Assembly (NCBI GenBank): GCA_037127255.1
Contig: JBANSL010000005.1
Location: 4,898,001 to 4,962,000 of the forward strand
From: Persicaria tinctoria
Lineage: Eukaryota; Streptophyta; Magnoliopsida; Caryophyllales; Polygonaceae
Length of the DNA: 64,000 nucleotides
Direction of reading: 5' to 3'
Positions 1 through 10,947 of the stretch are shown here, in pieces. The position numbers and the translations under genes were made by a program. The first letter of the stretch is position 1; each line of letters begins with the position of its first letter. The notes under the pieces were generated by a model, which made no database searches, was not told where the DNA came from, and worked only from the letters and a program-made list of their open reading frames with translations.

Positions 1-357
1 AAATCGTCCCGACACCACGGTGCAGGTCGGCTACTGGCGTCGCCCCCCAAGGATACACAGCGGCTTCTCTAGCGTGCACTCGCCGTCGAAGCAATGGAAC
101 CACTCAGAGACTCAAAACGGTAAACAGAAGAAGAGAAGAAAGGAGGAGATTGGTTTCTGTGTATTGAAAACTGAAGGGAACGTCGGTTTTTAAAACACAA
201 AGAGACGCGCGTGTGGGATCCCTATCCCAACTCTCAATAACCCCTTCAATAACTCCTCCTTAAAAACAACCCCCCCAAACCCCTTAGTAATCAATGTGGG
301 ACAAAAGAAGTTCAAAAGACACAATTGAAAACCCCCACAATGAACATTTCTCCAACA
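1..357 (-). repeat. 3' LTR of the copia element (partial, internally deleted)
   Basis: Positions 1-357 match 5144-5714 closely, with only a handful of substitutions that are mostly transitions. The exception is a block of about 212 bp present at 5351-5562 and missing here: the join falls at about position 208, where GAGACG runs straight into CGCGTGTGGG. The LTR continues beyond the left window edge. The LTR start (TGTTGGAG on the - strand) is at 357. Confidence 0.9.
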
Positions 358-371
358 GTCCCCCACAAATG
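358..371 (-). promoter_or_regulatory. polypurine tract (plus-strand primer site)
   Basis: Read on the - strand, a purine-rich TTTGTGGGGGAC sits directly upstream of the TGTTGGAG start of the 3' LTR. This is the expected location for the plus-strand priming site of an LTR retrotransposon. Confidence 0.7.
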
Positions 372-895
372 TGAAGAACTGGGGTTTTAAGACAAAAACA
401 TCGTTCTGAGCTGGTTTCGTGGAGAAAGTACTTAAATGCTGGTGAACGAATCTTGAACCAACACATAGTGAAGCTGAGTATCTCACAAGTCATAGAAGTG
501 AACGAATCTTGAACTTCCAGACTCGTGAGTTGACCTCAGCAGCACATACCTTCACCACTGCCCTGGTGGTTCCGCGATCTGACTGTCAACTGTAATAGTC
601 ATCTCATACCTTGGGTGCTGAAGAGTGCTCTAGAAAGACAACCCTAGTCTTCCATAGAAGGCGACCAACCCTTCACACTCTCGTAGGTGATTCCATCAAG
701 TCCTTCTTAATAGGACCACCCTTTACAGGGCTATGGTATCATTAAGAGCACAAGGCTCAACCTCTACAGTTTTCGGTGAATCCATCAAGTCCTTCTCAAT
801 AGGACCACCCAATTCTGGGCTATGGACTCATTAAGAGTTCTAGACTCATCCTTTCTTATACACCTGTCCTGGGAATGGGTGTGGTGTATCTCAGC

Positions 896-3800
896 TCACG
901 TGGGTTTGAGCCCCATTCCCTTAGACGATTCAAGGACCATCCTTCTGTTCAGCCCTTTCGTCAACGGATCTGCCAAATTCCTCTCGGACTTCACATACTC
1001 CAAGCAAATGACACCGGTAGCAATCAACTGTCTCACAGCTTCATGTCTAATCCGAATGTGTCTCTTCTTACCATTGTAAGTATTGCTGTTAGCTACACAA
1101 ATAGCAGATTGTGAGTCACAATGTAGAGAAATAGTTGGGGTCTTATGCCCCCACAAAGGTAAATCAGCCAGTAAGCTTCTCAACCACTCAGCCTCTTGAC
1201 CAGCTAAATCTAATGCTATGAACTCAGATTCCATAGTTGATCTAGCAATGCAAGTTTGTTTTGATGACTTCCATGATATAGCACCACCACATAAAGTGAA
1301 CACATAACCACTAGTGGAGCTAACCTCATCATTGTCAGTTACCCAGTTTGCATCACAGTATCCCTCTAAAGCATGGGGATAACCCACATAATGTAAACCC
1401 CAATCAAAGGTGCCCTTAAGATATCTCAATAATCTGTTAAGTGCAATCCAATGCTCACTACTGGGGTTATGGGTATATCTACTGAGTCTACTAACAGCAT
1501 ATGCAATATCAGGCCGAGTATAGTTCATCAGAAACATTAAACTCCCAATTATTTTAGCATACTCATTTTGGGAAACACCAATTCCAAAATTTTTCTTCAA
1601 TTGCATGCTAGCATCATAAGGAGTTCTAACTAGCACAACATCAAATTTACCAAACCTTTTCAACATTTTCTCTACATAATGAGGTTGTGATAAAATGAAG
1701 CCATTTTCATTTCTAGTTACTTTAACACCTAGAATGACATCAGCTTCACCCATGTCTTTCATCTCAAACTTAGATGACAAAAACTGTTTGGTTGTGTTTA
1801 TAGCATTTATGTGTGATCCAAATAACAACATGTCATCCACATATAAACATATAATCACACAATCAGCACCAAACCTCTTAGAATAGACACAGGCATCAGA
1901 TCCGTTTACCTCAAATCCAAAGCTTAGGATAGTTGTGTGAAACTTCTCATACCATTGCTTTGGTGCTTGCTTGAGTCCATACACTGACTTCTATAGCTTG
2001 CACACTTTGTTTTCCTGTCCTGGAACCACGCACCCTGGAGGTTGTTCCATATAAATTTCCTCATTTAGATCACCATTCAAAAATGCAGTTTTAACATCCA
2101 TCTGATGAACAAGCATTTTATGGCTAGAAGCCAAAGCAAACAATGCACGAATGGTGGCAATTTTTGTAACAGGAGAATAAGTGTCAAAGAAGTCAATGCC
2201 ATATCTCTGAGTGAATCCTCTTATAACTAGTCTTGCCTTATATCTATCAACTGAGCCATGCACTTTAAGCTTCTTCTTAAAGATCCACTTACAACTAATT
2301 GCTCTATTTCCTTTAGGCATATCAACTAGTTCCCAAGTGTGATTAGACATAATGGATTCTATCTCACTGTTAATAGCATCTTTCCAGAAACTAGCATCTA
2401 GTGAACTTATTGCCTCATCATAGGTCTTAGGATCATCTTCTATCATATGAAGACTAATGAACGTCTCATCTAGTTCATTCAAATCATTCAGTTCAACTAG
2501 AAATGCAGTCACAAAATCAGGACCAAAACTAGTTTCCTTCCTACGCCTTTTACTTTTCCTAGGTTCATCATGATCAGATTGAGCAATAGGCACAGCAGTA
2601 TTAGGCATGGATGAAGATGCATCATGAGATGAAGAATCATTAGCAGGCAATGCAGATTTCTTTAAAGGAAACACATGCTCAAAGAAAACAGCATCACGAT
2701 ATTCACACAAGGTACGATCACTCAAGCACATAAAACGATATGCAGCACTGTTATCAACATAACCAATCATAATTGCATCAAAAGTCTTAGACCCAATAGT
2801 ATCAACTTTGAACGAAGGTAACCCCACCTTAGCTAGACACCCCCACACCTTTAAGAATTTCAGATTAGGCGGATGCCCTTTCCAAAGCTCATAAGGTGTC
2901 TTGTCCAGCTTCTTGTGAGGTACCTTATTCAAAATATGATTTGCGGACAATACAACTTCCCCCCACATGTTATCAGGCAAACCAGAACTAGAAAGCATAA
3001 CATTCATCATTTCCTTTAAAGTTCTGTTTTTCCTTTCAGCGATACCATTTTGTTGTGGGCTATAGGGAGCTGTAAACTCATGAATAATGCCATTTTGCTC
3101 ACAAAATTGTCTCAAAGAATGAGTGACATATTCACCGCCTCTATCAGATCTAAGCCTTTTAATCTTTCGATTTAATTGGTTTTCTACTTCAGCTTTATAC
3201 ACATAAAACATGCTTTCTGCTTCATCTTTAGACCTAAGCAAGTATACCTTAGTATATCTAGAATGGTCATCCACAAATGTGATATAATAGCGTTTGCCAC
3301 CTCTACTCTCAGTGGTCTTAAAATCAGCCAAATCAGAATGGACTAACTCCAGCAATTCAGTTGTCCTTTCTAACACCGTTTTAAAAGGTTGTTTATGAAA
3401 TTTGGCCTCAGCACATATTTCACATTTGCTATGGTCATGTTTTGATAGGCTAGGAATCAACCCCATATCATGCAATCGACATACAGATTTTGCATTCACA
3501 TGTCCTAGTCTAGCATGCCATAAATCAACAGACTCAGCAATATAAGCAGAAGTAGAAGCATTCTCATTATTCTCAATCATGGTCTCAAGCACATACAGAA
3601 AATCAGCCCTATAAGCCTTGCCTACAAATTCTCCATTTTTGGTTAAAACCATTTTTTCAGCATCAGTCACTAGCTTAATTCCAGCTATCTCAAGCAAACC
3701 ACATGAAATCAGATTTCGGCGCAGAGAAGGAACACAAAGCACATTCACTAGGGTAAGAGACTTCCCTGAGGTGAGTTTGAGTGCAACCTTCCCTTTGCCT

Positions 3801-4000
3801 AGCACTCGAGAGATGCTCGAGTTGCCCATGTAGACCTGGTCGATGTCTGTAGCATCCTCAAACTCAGCAAACAGGTCCTTGTTGGCGCAGAAGTGTCGAG
3901 TGGCTCCGCTGTCCAAGAGCCAATCAACCTGGCCTCCCACATGGTTGACTTCAGTGATCATGGCTATCAGCTGGTTGTTGTCCTGGACAACGTTGGCTTG
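896..4000 (-). pseudogene. pol: copia pol polyprotein (PR-INT-RT-RH), interrupted by TAG
   Basis: In gag's reading frame, immediately after a TAG at 4003-4001, the frame stays open to 1991, meets a second TAG at about 1988, and continues to its natural end at 896. Visible motifs: aspartic protease WLLDSGATRHFC; the integrase zinc region (WHARLGHV, then CEICAEAK) and catalytic core (HSDLAD, RSDRGGEY); reverse transcriptase ([25 protein letters not shown]); RNase H ([19 protein letters not shown]). The second stop falls inside the usual CKL-Q-KS-x-YGLKQAP stretch, so it replaces a residue that is normally Gln. All catalytic motifs remain, so this is a young, point-mutated copy. Confidence 0.93.
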
Positions 4001-4984
4001 CTACTGGGCTGGAGCTGCGGGCTTGTTCTGCTGCTGTCCTTGGTTCTGGATGTCAGCTCGATTGCGGCACTGCCAAGCCTTGTGGCCTGGCTTGCCACAG
4101 ACATAGCAGCCGATCCCAGTGCCTCCCTGTTTCTGCTGCTTGTCCGGCCGATTGCCAGACTTCTTGAACTTCTGGCCTTTCCTTGGTTTCATGTTGGGCT
4201 TAGAACCTCCAGGCTTGTTTCCTTGCTTGGACCTATCAGATTTCACAGAAGATTCAACCAGATTAGCCTTCACAAAATCAGCAGTTTTAGGCTTAGGTTT
4301 GTCTTTGAGGCGATTAGCCTCTTCGATCTTCATGTGACCGACGAGCTCCTCCAGGGTCAGATCCTTCTTCTTGTGCTTCAGATGGTTGCGATAGCCACCC
4401 CACGAGTCAGGCAACTTCTCGATCAGAAAATTCGCCTGCAGGACCTCACACATCTTCATACCCTCGGAGAGTATGTCAGCCACCAGATTCTCATACTCGT
4501 GCACCTGGTCCATGATAGGCTTATCATCGACCATCTTGAACTGCATAAATTTTCCGACAGCATACTTCTTTTTCCCTGCATCGTCAGCCCCATATTTCTT
4601 CTCCAGCAGATCCCAAATATATTTAGCAGATTTATGCACAGAGATCAGATCAAAAATGGGGTTTGAGACATGGCTGAGAAGATGACCTCGTACAGACTTA
4701 TTGTCGGACTCGTACTTTTTAGCCTGTACAAGGTCATCATCAGCAACCTTCTTACCCTTGTCGACAGCATCAACATCGTCGACGGTCTTACCAGCCTTGT
4801 TGTCGCCGACAGTGGTGGAAGAGGAGGTTGCCGCAGCAGCAGGGGCGTCCTGAAGAAGGACGTAATCAATCTCCAACTGCTCGAAGAAGATGAGCATCTT
4901 CTGCGACCATCGCTTGTAGTTCGTCCCATCCAGCGGCTCCAATTTCGACAGATCCAGGAGCGGTTTGAAGAATTGAATCGACAT
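4001..4984 (-). CDS. gag: copia gag with CCHC zinc knuckle
   Basis: A 327-residue open frame that would form the retrotransposon capsid/nucleocapsid. The N-terminal part has the copia gag pattern (LDGTNYKRWSQKM near residue 18, then IWDLLEKKYG). A basic Lys/Pro-rich linker leads to one zinc knuckle, CYVCGKPGHKAWQC (CX2CX4HX4C), at residues 293-306, and a Gln-rich tail. It ends at TAG directly before the protease part of pol, in the same frame, with context CAG-TAG-CAA. Most plant copia elements have one continuous gag-pol frame, so this stop is probably a mutation; programmed readthrough is the less likely alternative. Confidence 0.88.
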   Translation of the reverse strand: MSIQFFKPLLDLSKLEPLDGTNYKRWSQKMLIFFEQLEIDYVLLQDAPAAAATSSSTTVGDNKAGKTVDDVDAVDKGKKVADDDLVQAKKYESDNKSVRGHLLSHVSNPIFDLISVHKSAKYIWDLLEKKYGADDAGKKKYAVGKFMQFKMVDDKPIMDQVHEYENLVADILSEGMKMCEVLQANFLIEKLPDSWGGYRNHLKHKKKDLTLEELVGHMKIEEANRLKDKPKPKTADFVKANLVESSVKSDRSKQGNKPGGSKPNMKPRKGQKFKKSGNRPDKQQKQGGTGIGCYVCGKPGHKAWQCRNRADIQNQGQQQNKPAAPAQ

Positions 4985-5143
4985 CGCAGAGACAAAGGTA
5001 TTTCGCTTCTAAATTGTTGGTGTGAATCTGCGAATGTAGCCTCAATTTGACAAGAAAAACCGCTTTAGAAATCGAAATAAAACTGTGTTTAAAAGTGTTT
5101 AAGGTTGTGGCGTGGTATAAAGGGAACCACTGCCTTAGAAGCG

Positions 5144-5714
5144 AAATCGCCCCGACACCACGGTGCAGGTCGGCTACTGGCGTCGCCCCCCAAGGATACA
5201 CAGCGGCTTCTCTGGCGTGCACTCGCTGTCGAAGCAATGGAACCATTCAGAGACTCAAAACGGTAAACAGAAGAAGAGAAGAAAGGAGGAGATTGGTTTC
5301 TGTGTATTGAAAACTGAAGGGAACGTCGGTTTTTAAAACACAAAGAGACGCTCCACCTTTGCTGAAATCTCGGAGGAGGACGCTCCACAGTTGCTGAAAT
5401 CTCGGAAGAAACGTTCAAAACGTGTGACAATGTTGAATTAGTCAAAACCCTAATTCAACACTATCCGAGGCCTTTTTCTTTGATAAAATTAAAACTCGAC
5501 GTAAAATGTGACCGCACCGCGCACGTGTCACGGACCGGACCGGCGGCGGTGGTGGTGGTGCGCGCGTGTGGGATCCCTATCCCAACTCTCAATAACTCCT
5601 TGAATAACTCCTCCTTAAAAACAACCCCCCCCCAAACCCCTTAGTAATCAATGTAGGACAAAAGAAGTTCAAAAGACACAATTGAAAACCCCCACAATGA
5701 ACATTTCTCCAACA
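5144..5714 (-). repeat. 5' LTR of the copia element
   Basis: Direct repeat of 1-357 in the same orientation, carrying in addition the 5351-5562 segment lost from the other LTR. That segment holds two near-identical short copies of a TTGCTGAAATCTCGGA motif and a GC-rich GGTGGTGGTGG tract. The outer edge is CA at 5713-5714 (TG on the - strand). The inner edge may extend left of 5144, because the 3' LTR runs out of the window at this point. Confidence 0.88.
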
Positions 5715-6327
5715 GATTTGACCCATCCCGAGAAACCCGAACCTTGACCCGATAGAATTAAAAAATCTAGCATCATGCGCAATTTGAACGCGAGTCCAAC
5801 CCATTTTTAACTCGATGTCCGAATGGACGTACATAATACAAACAAACTCAACTCTTCATCGACCCAACCAGAATCATCTTTGTAATCACTTTAATTTTAT
5901 AATTTTAAAATACACAAATTATATATAATAAATCATTAATATTCGACAATAAGCAAAAAAAAAAAAATCTTGATTTTGTAATAAAATAAAATGAGTCAAC
6001 TGGATCAACCAGGTCCGAAATTCATTTTGACCCAAATTTATCTGGTCCAGCCCGAAATTCATTTTGATCCAAACCTACCCAATCCGAACGAATACATTAT
6101 ATAACCAACATATGACCTGATCCAACATTGATCGACCACTCTATTTTGACCATAATGTGATTGTCACAACATTTAGGAAATGTTCATTTAACAAAAGATT
6201 TGATGTCGATCAGAAGACAATTTTGTTCCGGAAAGTTCCAAATAGTAAAAATAAGGCAAATAAATTGGATATATACCCATAAAAATTTGATTAATTGATG
6301 CGGGAAGTTTTTATCAACACAAATAAG
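5715..6327. other. AT-rich spacer with degenerate GACCC/CCGAAATTC repeats
   Basis: No credible coding region. Two near-copies of CCCGAAATTCATTTTGA-type sequence and scattered GACCC/CCCGA words at 5716-6120 look like a decayed repeat. An A-tract lies near 5950. Confidence 0.5.
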
Positions 6328-6341
6328 CAATGGCCAAGCCA

Positions 6342-6995
6342 GGATTTTGAGTAAGGTGGTGTTAAAAAAATTTCGTGAAATATTTTTTTGTGTGTGCATA
6401 TTTGATAAGAAGATTTTGTAAAAAAAAAATTGAAAAAACACTAAAATTGTGAATTTTCAATGATTTGTTTTGTATTTAAATAGTTGGAAGTAACCAAAAA
6501 ATAGAAGAGAAACAAAAAATAAAGAAAAAAATGACGAAGAATTATTATTAAACCAATATTGAAAGAAAATGTTTAGTATATAATTTAAACATAAATATGA
6601 CATTTTTAATGAAATGGTTGATAGAAACAAAAAAATATAAAGAGAAATTAAGAAGAATTAATGATAGAGGATTTTGAGTAAGGTGGTGCTAAAAAAATTT
6701 CGTGAAATATTTTTTTTTTGTGCATATTTGATAAGAAGATTTTGTAAAAAAAAAATTTGAAAAAACACTAAAATTGGGATTTTTCAATGATTTGTTTTGT
6801 ATTTAAATAGTTGGGAGTAACCAAAAAATAGAAGAGAAACAAAAAATATAGAAAAAAATGACGAAGAATTATTATTAAACCATCATTGAAAGAAAATGTT
6901 TAGTATATAATTTAAACATAAATATGACATTTTTAATGAAATGGTTGATAGAAACAAAAAAAATATAAAGAGAAATTAAGAAGAATTAATGATAG
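6342..6995. repeat. tandem duplication, period about 327 bp
   Basis: Copy 1 starts at 6342 and copy 2 at 6669, both with GGATTTTGAGTAAGGTGGTG. The copies stay aligned through the TTTAGTATATAATTTAAAC and AATTAAGAAGAATTAATGATAGAG segments with few differences, mainly in A/T run lengths. Confidence 0.85.
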
Positions 6996-7024
6996 AGTAA
7001 AATAAATAAAAAGTTAAAAAGGTG

Positions 7025-7090
7025 GGATTTGAACCCAAGACCTTTTAATCATCCTTACTTTCTCTCTTTCTTCCATTACCACTTGAGCTA
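7025..7090 (-). other. tRNA-like pol III promoter module (A box and B box)
   Basis: On the - strand an A-box-like TAGCTCAAGTGGT (7090-7078) is followed by a B-box-like GGTTCAAATCC (7035-7025), about 42 bases apart, which is within the tRNA/SINE range. No acceptor stem or cloverleaf is convincing, so this is more likely a tRNA-derived SINE head or a fossil than a functional tRNA gene. Confidence 0.5.
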
Positions 7091-7186
7091 GATAGCACTT
7101 TTGTTTCACATGTCATTTAAAGATATTATATTACCTTAAAATACTAAATATATGCAAACAAATTTATTATTTTTTGTATTTTTTCC

Positions 7187-7226
7187 GAGCCAGGGGGTGC
7201 TCGAGCGCTCGAGCACCCCCTAGCTC
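7187..7226. repeat. 30-bp perfect palindrome within a 40-bp near-palindrome
   Basis: The arms 7192-7206 (AGGGGGTGCTCGAGC) and 7207-7221 are exact reverse complements with no spacer. After one mismatched pair the symmetry resumes (GAGC/GCTC), giving 40 bp in total. Confidence 0.9.
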
Positions 7227-7234
7227 CGCCACTA

Positions 7235-7370
7235 GACATGGCCTCGGGTCACAGGTCGGGCGGGTCGACCCATGACCCGCCGAGTTAGGGTCCAAGGGTC
7301 GAAGGGTTGGTCCGGGAAAAGATAACCCGTGACCCGGCGGGTCCGACCCGGGTCAACCCACCATTTCAAA
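7235..7370. repeat. GC-rich GACCCG/CGGGTC repeat tract
   Basis: A tract of GGGTC, GACCC and CGGGTCGACCC words in both orientations, sharply GC-rich against AT-rich flanks. It resembles the internal repeats of hAT-type MITEs in plants, but no TIR or target duplication was found. Confidence 0.5.
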
Positions 7371-10182
7371 ATATATTTTTTTTTATAAATTTATTTTTAA
7401 CAGTCAAATAAATTTATAATTATTATGTAAATTATATAAATTATTGTTAGAAAATTTCATAATATTACATACACTAATATGGCAATGTGTGACAAATGAA
7501 CCACATTCCTCTCCTTTTATAGATTTGGAAGTCTTCATTACATCCTCTCATTTCCAATTTGGGATAAAGACTACATCCCACATCGAAAATTTGAAGTTTG
7601 AATGAGAAGCCATGAGGTTATATATATGTATCCCACTATCATATTTCTCCCACTTCACTCGTTTCCTACATTTTTTACATTGGAAATGAAGTTTGAGAAA
7701 AATATATCTTCGTATTATGGATGAAAGAAGTGGTATAGAGATATAAAATCTTCCCACATTTTTAACACTTTATATCAAAGTGATAAGTTTGATCTCCCAT
7801 CTTTGTGAACTCTTCCATCATCAAGGCATCCAAACAAATACATAGTTCCAATTTTAGTTCTCTTCCCATCATATTTGACTATAAATGCCCTATGCCAAGG
7901 CGCATTGTCCTTAACAAAGACCAAAACCACACCCAATTAAAACGAAAAATACTTCCAATTTTAGTTCCCTTCACATCATGGCGGTAGGTTTGGAACAAGA
8001 CAAATCAAGATTGGAGGGACTCTTGGATCATATAATCAGATCATCTCTCTCTTTTACTTCACAACATCACTGCATCAGCTTAATACAAGGATACGCATTC
8101 CTCATCTTCTCAAACTCTCTAAGCATCACCACGTTCAGCCTAAGTATATAATCTTCAGAATCTTCTAAGCCTTTAAGTTTTGAACAATGATTCTGAATTT
8201 GATGGCACATGCAGCACATGGGCAATGACTGTTTCGCTATGGTTTACTTGATATTATTTATATTTGATGTTCAGAGTGATTTATAAAAGATTTGAGTTCC
8301 AAGAGAAGTGTACTCGAGCATACTGTTGGAGCACCTCTAAGCGCATAGTCGACTCTAATACCATCAGTAAGACCCAAAGTATTAAGAGGTGTTAACCCAT
8401 GCTAGCTAGTCCTCTTAAGACTGTTATCCGATATGGGACGATGTGTTATAGTGTTGTCTTTCTCTTTTTAGGAACAATCAATCCTCTCCGAAATTTTGAT
8501 GAGAAAGAGAAATTAAAGCGATGGGGAGAGGATCGGAGAAAGAGGTTGGTGTGCATATATATAAATAGGGTAGTGTGGTCAAACTCTGATTTAATTTATC
8601 ATAAATAAATTGTCTTAAGTAGGCATCAAGAGAATTTATAGATTCAGCACCTGAATTCGAACTCGAAGCAAACCATAAAAAATGATCTTATCTTTTGGAG
8701 GCCGCATTTGAACTCTTTTTGGCAATGTCGGCATGTAAATCATTTCCCATCGACAATTGTGTAGGCGAACTGCTAAATGTCATATTATATCCTAATAGGA
8801 TCTACGTGTCTCCCTCTCTTTGTTCTTGTTCTTCTACCTTTACCTCTTCCCCTAAATGTCATATTATATCCTAATAGGACCATCAACAAAACTAGATTAC
8901 TCCGGTAAAAGCCAACAACAATTCAAGTGAAATGGAGGAACGTCAACTTTTCACATCAATAAAATCAATGTAACAAGATTTTAAACAGACCAACCACAAC
9001 AGTGATTTGAGAGGGACGCAACATATCCAATATTTTATTTTCTAATCAGTGAGTGACAGTGAGAGGGACGTAAAATATCTATGCCTACATATACTAGGTT
9101 AAATGAGAAGAAATTGTTAAAAATATTTTTCATAAATATTTTTATGATATTGTGTGATAAATATTTTGATGATTTTTATTTATTTTATTCACTAAATTTA
9201 TTATTTCGGCTAATTTTTATTAGTGTTTAATTATTTTTATAACATTATCTTATATCATACACCTTATAATGGTATGAAGTTTCAAATGAATAGTAACTTC
9301 CCATTTGTAATTTTTAATTGTTTTTTTTGGTTGAAAATATCTATTTTTCTCTCATAATTATATTACTCCGTATCATATTATATTAACTACGTCCTTTTAA
9401 GTAATTTCTATCTTTTTCACCCTAAAAGTTTGAATTTAAAAATATTAGTTTTTTTTATTTCAAGGTCCTTTTATGTCTTTTCAAAATTATAAATTGTCAT
9501 ATTTCATCAATTTCACCTAACTTTATAGTTTTTTCTTAAAATGCCCAAATTACAACTTTAAAGTTTTCTCAAACCAACTATACTTTGTGTTTTTTAAGTT
9601 AACTACCCAAGTTGTAACTTTAAGGTTTTCTCAAATTAAACCGACTTTATATTTTTAATCAGATAATTATTAATAATAATAATCATTATTATTATTATAA
9701 TAATTATTGTTATAATAATAATAATAATAATAATAATTACTATTTTTTTAATTATCAAACCTTATTTAAGAGCCGGCTAACAAGCTGAGCTCCGCATCCC
9801 TTTGTTTTGATGTGTAATGATCATGATTTTCGAACTCTATAGGTTTGAATTTCTTTCTTTGTTTTGATTAATAAACTTTTTATTCTTTATTTTTTTTCAT
9901 TGAAAGACATCATTCTTATTACTTTGATTAAAATTTCATAAGACTATCCTTCCAGTTTCTTATAATGATACAATTATTGTTTTTATTACTATATAATTTA
10001 AGTTTTATGGAAAATAACTCAATCATACTTATTTGCACATATGAATATTTGCGCATATAAAAGGTAACATGTACAATCTAAATACGTATGCGCGCAGCGC
10101 CTAACCTAGTTATTAAAATTTTATGATAGTTATACTAGTTTTGGATATTGTGAAATTATTATGAACCATAATAAGGAAAAAT
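7371..10182. other. intergenic, no gene recognised
   Basis: AT-rich, with no ORF resembling a known protein. At 8322-8640 a segment starting TGTTGGAGCACC and containing ATATGGGAC looks like an LTR fragment, but no partner LTR is seen. A 28-bp direct repeat (AAATGTCATATTATATCCTA) occurs near 8775 and again near 8852. Near 9367 and 9393 are remnants resembling Stowaway ends. GCGCGCAGCGC followed by CTAG near 10092-10112 resembles a Helitron 3' end. Confidence 0.5.
9655..9742. repeat. TAA/ATT microsatellite
   Basis: Imperfect runs of TAA and ATT trinucleotides in alternating orientation, able to fold back on themselves. Confidence 0.9.
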
Positions 10183-10737
10183 TTGGTGAAATATCCATTT
10201 AAAAAGTATAATTAGGTAAATGTTCATTTTTATTTGGTAATTAAGTACGTGCCCACAAGCACAATAATTTGATAATACCAAATTACCCCTCTATTAATTT
10301 TCATCGTCTTCTTCACACCATAGCCACTCTCGATACTCGCTGGTCGTCCATCGTCACTCTCTTCCATGTGTTCTTTCCCGAGGTGCCTTTTTATCTCTCT
10401 TAAATTCCTTTTCATTCACCTGGAAATTGGACCTTCATTTTGATTTCTTCTTCATCCGCTTGAATTGCTTGCTTATGTGGTTTTAGGGTTTCGTGTCGTT
10501 GTCTAGCGAGCAAGCGGGATAACTCAACTATAGGGGAAGCCGTCGAAGCTTTGCAGGTGGTGGTCGGTGATTCTGTCTCCATCGATTTCAAGAAAGCTTT
10601 GATTCGCTCCGTCGGAGCCTCTTAAGCTCCAAGTCCTCTCTCTTTTGTTCTGAATTTCTTCTTGTTTTTGGCGGACTTTAATTCACGACTTTGGGACCTA
10701 CTTGGTGGTGCTCCATGTCCTCTCTCTTTTGTTATGA

Positions 10738-10947
10738 ATTTCTTCTTTTGGTGGGATCTGTCGGTGCTTGGTGGCGCTGGAGAAAGACTATGACCTCGGA
10801 TGCCGGAACACCGTTGATCTCGGCCAGTCGGCGACAATCGTGAAAAAGAAACCCTACATGACAACCTCTGGGCTGGCGGATCTGCCCAACAAGATCGGAT
10901 TGTTGAATGTGAGTGTGAAGGTGCCAAACGCTGCGCTTAGCAACTAG
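10738..10947 (+). pseudogene. unidentified ORF fragment inside TIR element
   Basis: A 69-codon open stretch without an ATG near its beginning, ending at TAG 10945-10947. It contains LEKDYDLGCRNTVDLGQ and GLADLPNKIGLLNV. Its codon-like composition contrasts with the AT-rich flanks, suggesting a captured piece of a host gene. I do not recognise the parent protein. Confidence 0.35.

Larger units (their letters stand above)
1..5714 (-). mobile_element. Ty1/copia LTR retrotransposon, nearly complete
   Basis: The element reads right to left. It has a 5' LTR at about 5144-5714, gag at 4984-4001, pol at 4000-896, about 540 bp of 3' untranslated DNA, a polypurine tract at 358-371 and a 3' LTR at 357-1 that runs off the window. 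The order protease, integrase, reverse transcriptase, RNase H is the copia order. gag and all pol pieces lie in one reading frame, interrupted only by two TAG codons. The LTRs begin TGTTGGAG. No clear PBS is visible next to the 5' LTR, so the LTR/leader border (somewhere in 5015-5144) is uncertain. The lineage is not assigned; the layout resembles Tork-type elements. Confidence 0.93.
6328..7234. mobile_element. composite TIR element, hAT-like termini
   Basis: The left edge reads CAATGGCCAAGCCAGG. The reverse complement of the right edge reads TAGTGGCGGAGCTAGG, which resembles the CAGNGGCGGA termini of plant hAT elements (compare 36642-36973 in this window). No 8-bp target duplication is visible, so the boundaries are tentative. 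Inside are a 327-bp tandem duplication, a tRNA-like A-box/B-box module and a long perfect palindrome. There is no coding capacity. Confidence 0.5.

Noticed and set aside
4645..5246. Overlapping ORFs opposite or out of frame with gag
   Set aside because: Shadows of the gag frame and the LTR/leader; no motifs of their own.
7025..7090. Functional tRNA gene
   Set aside because: Only the A and B boxes fit; no acceptor stem or full cloverleaf could be drawn.
8399..8608. 69-codon ORF
   Set aside because: It lies in an LTR-like AT-rich fragment and has no motif.
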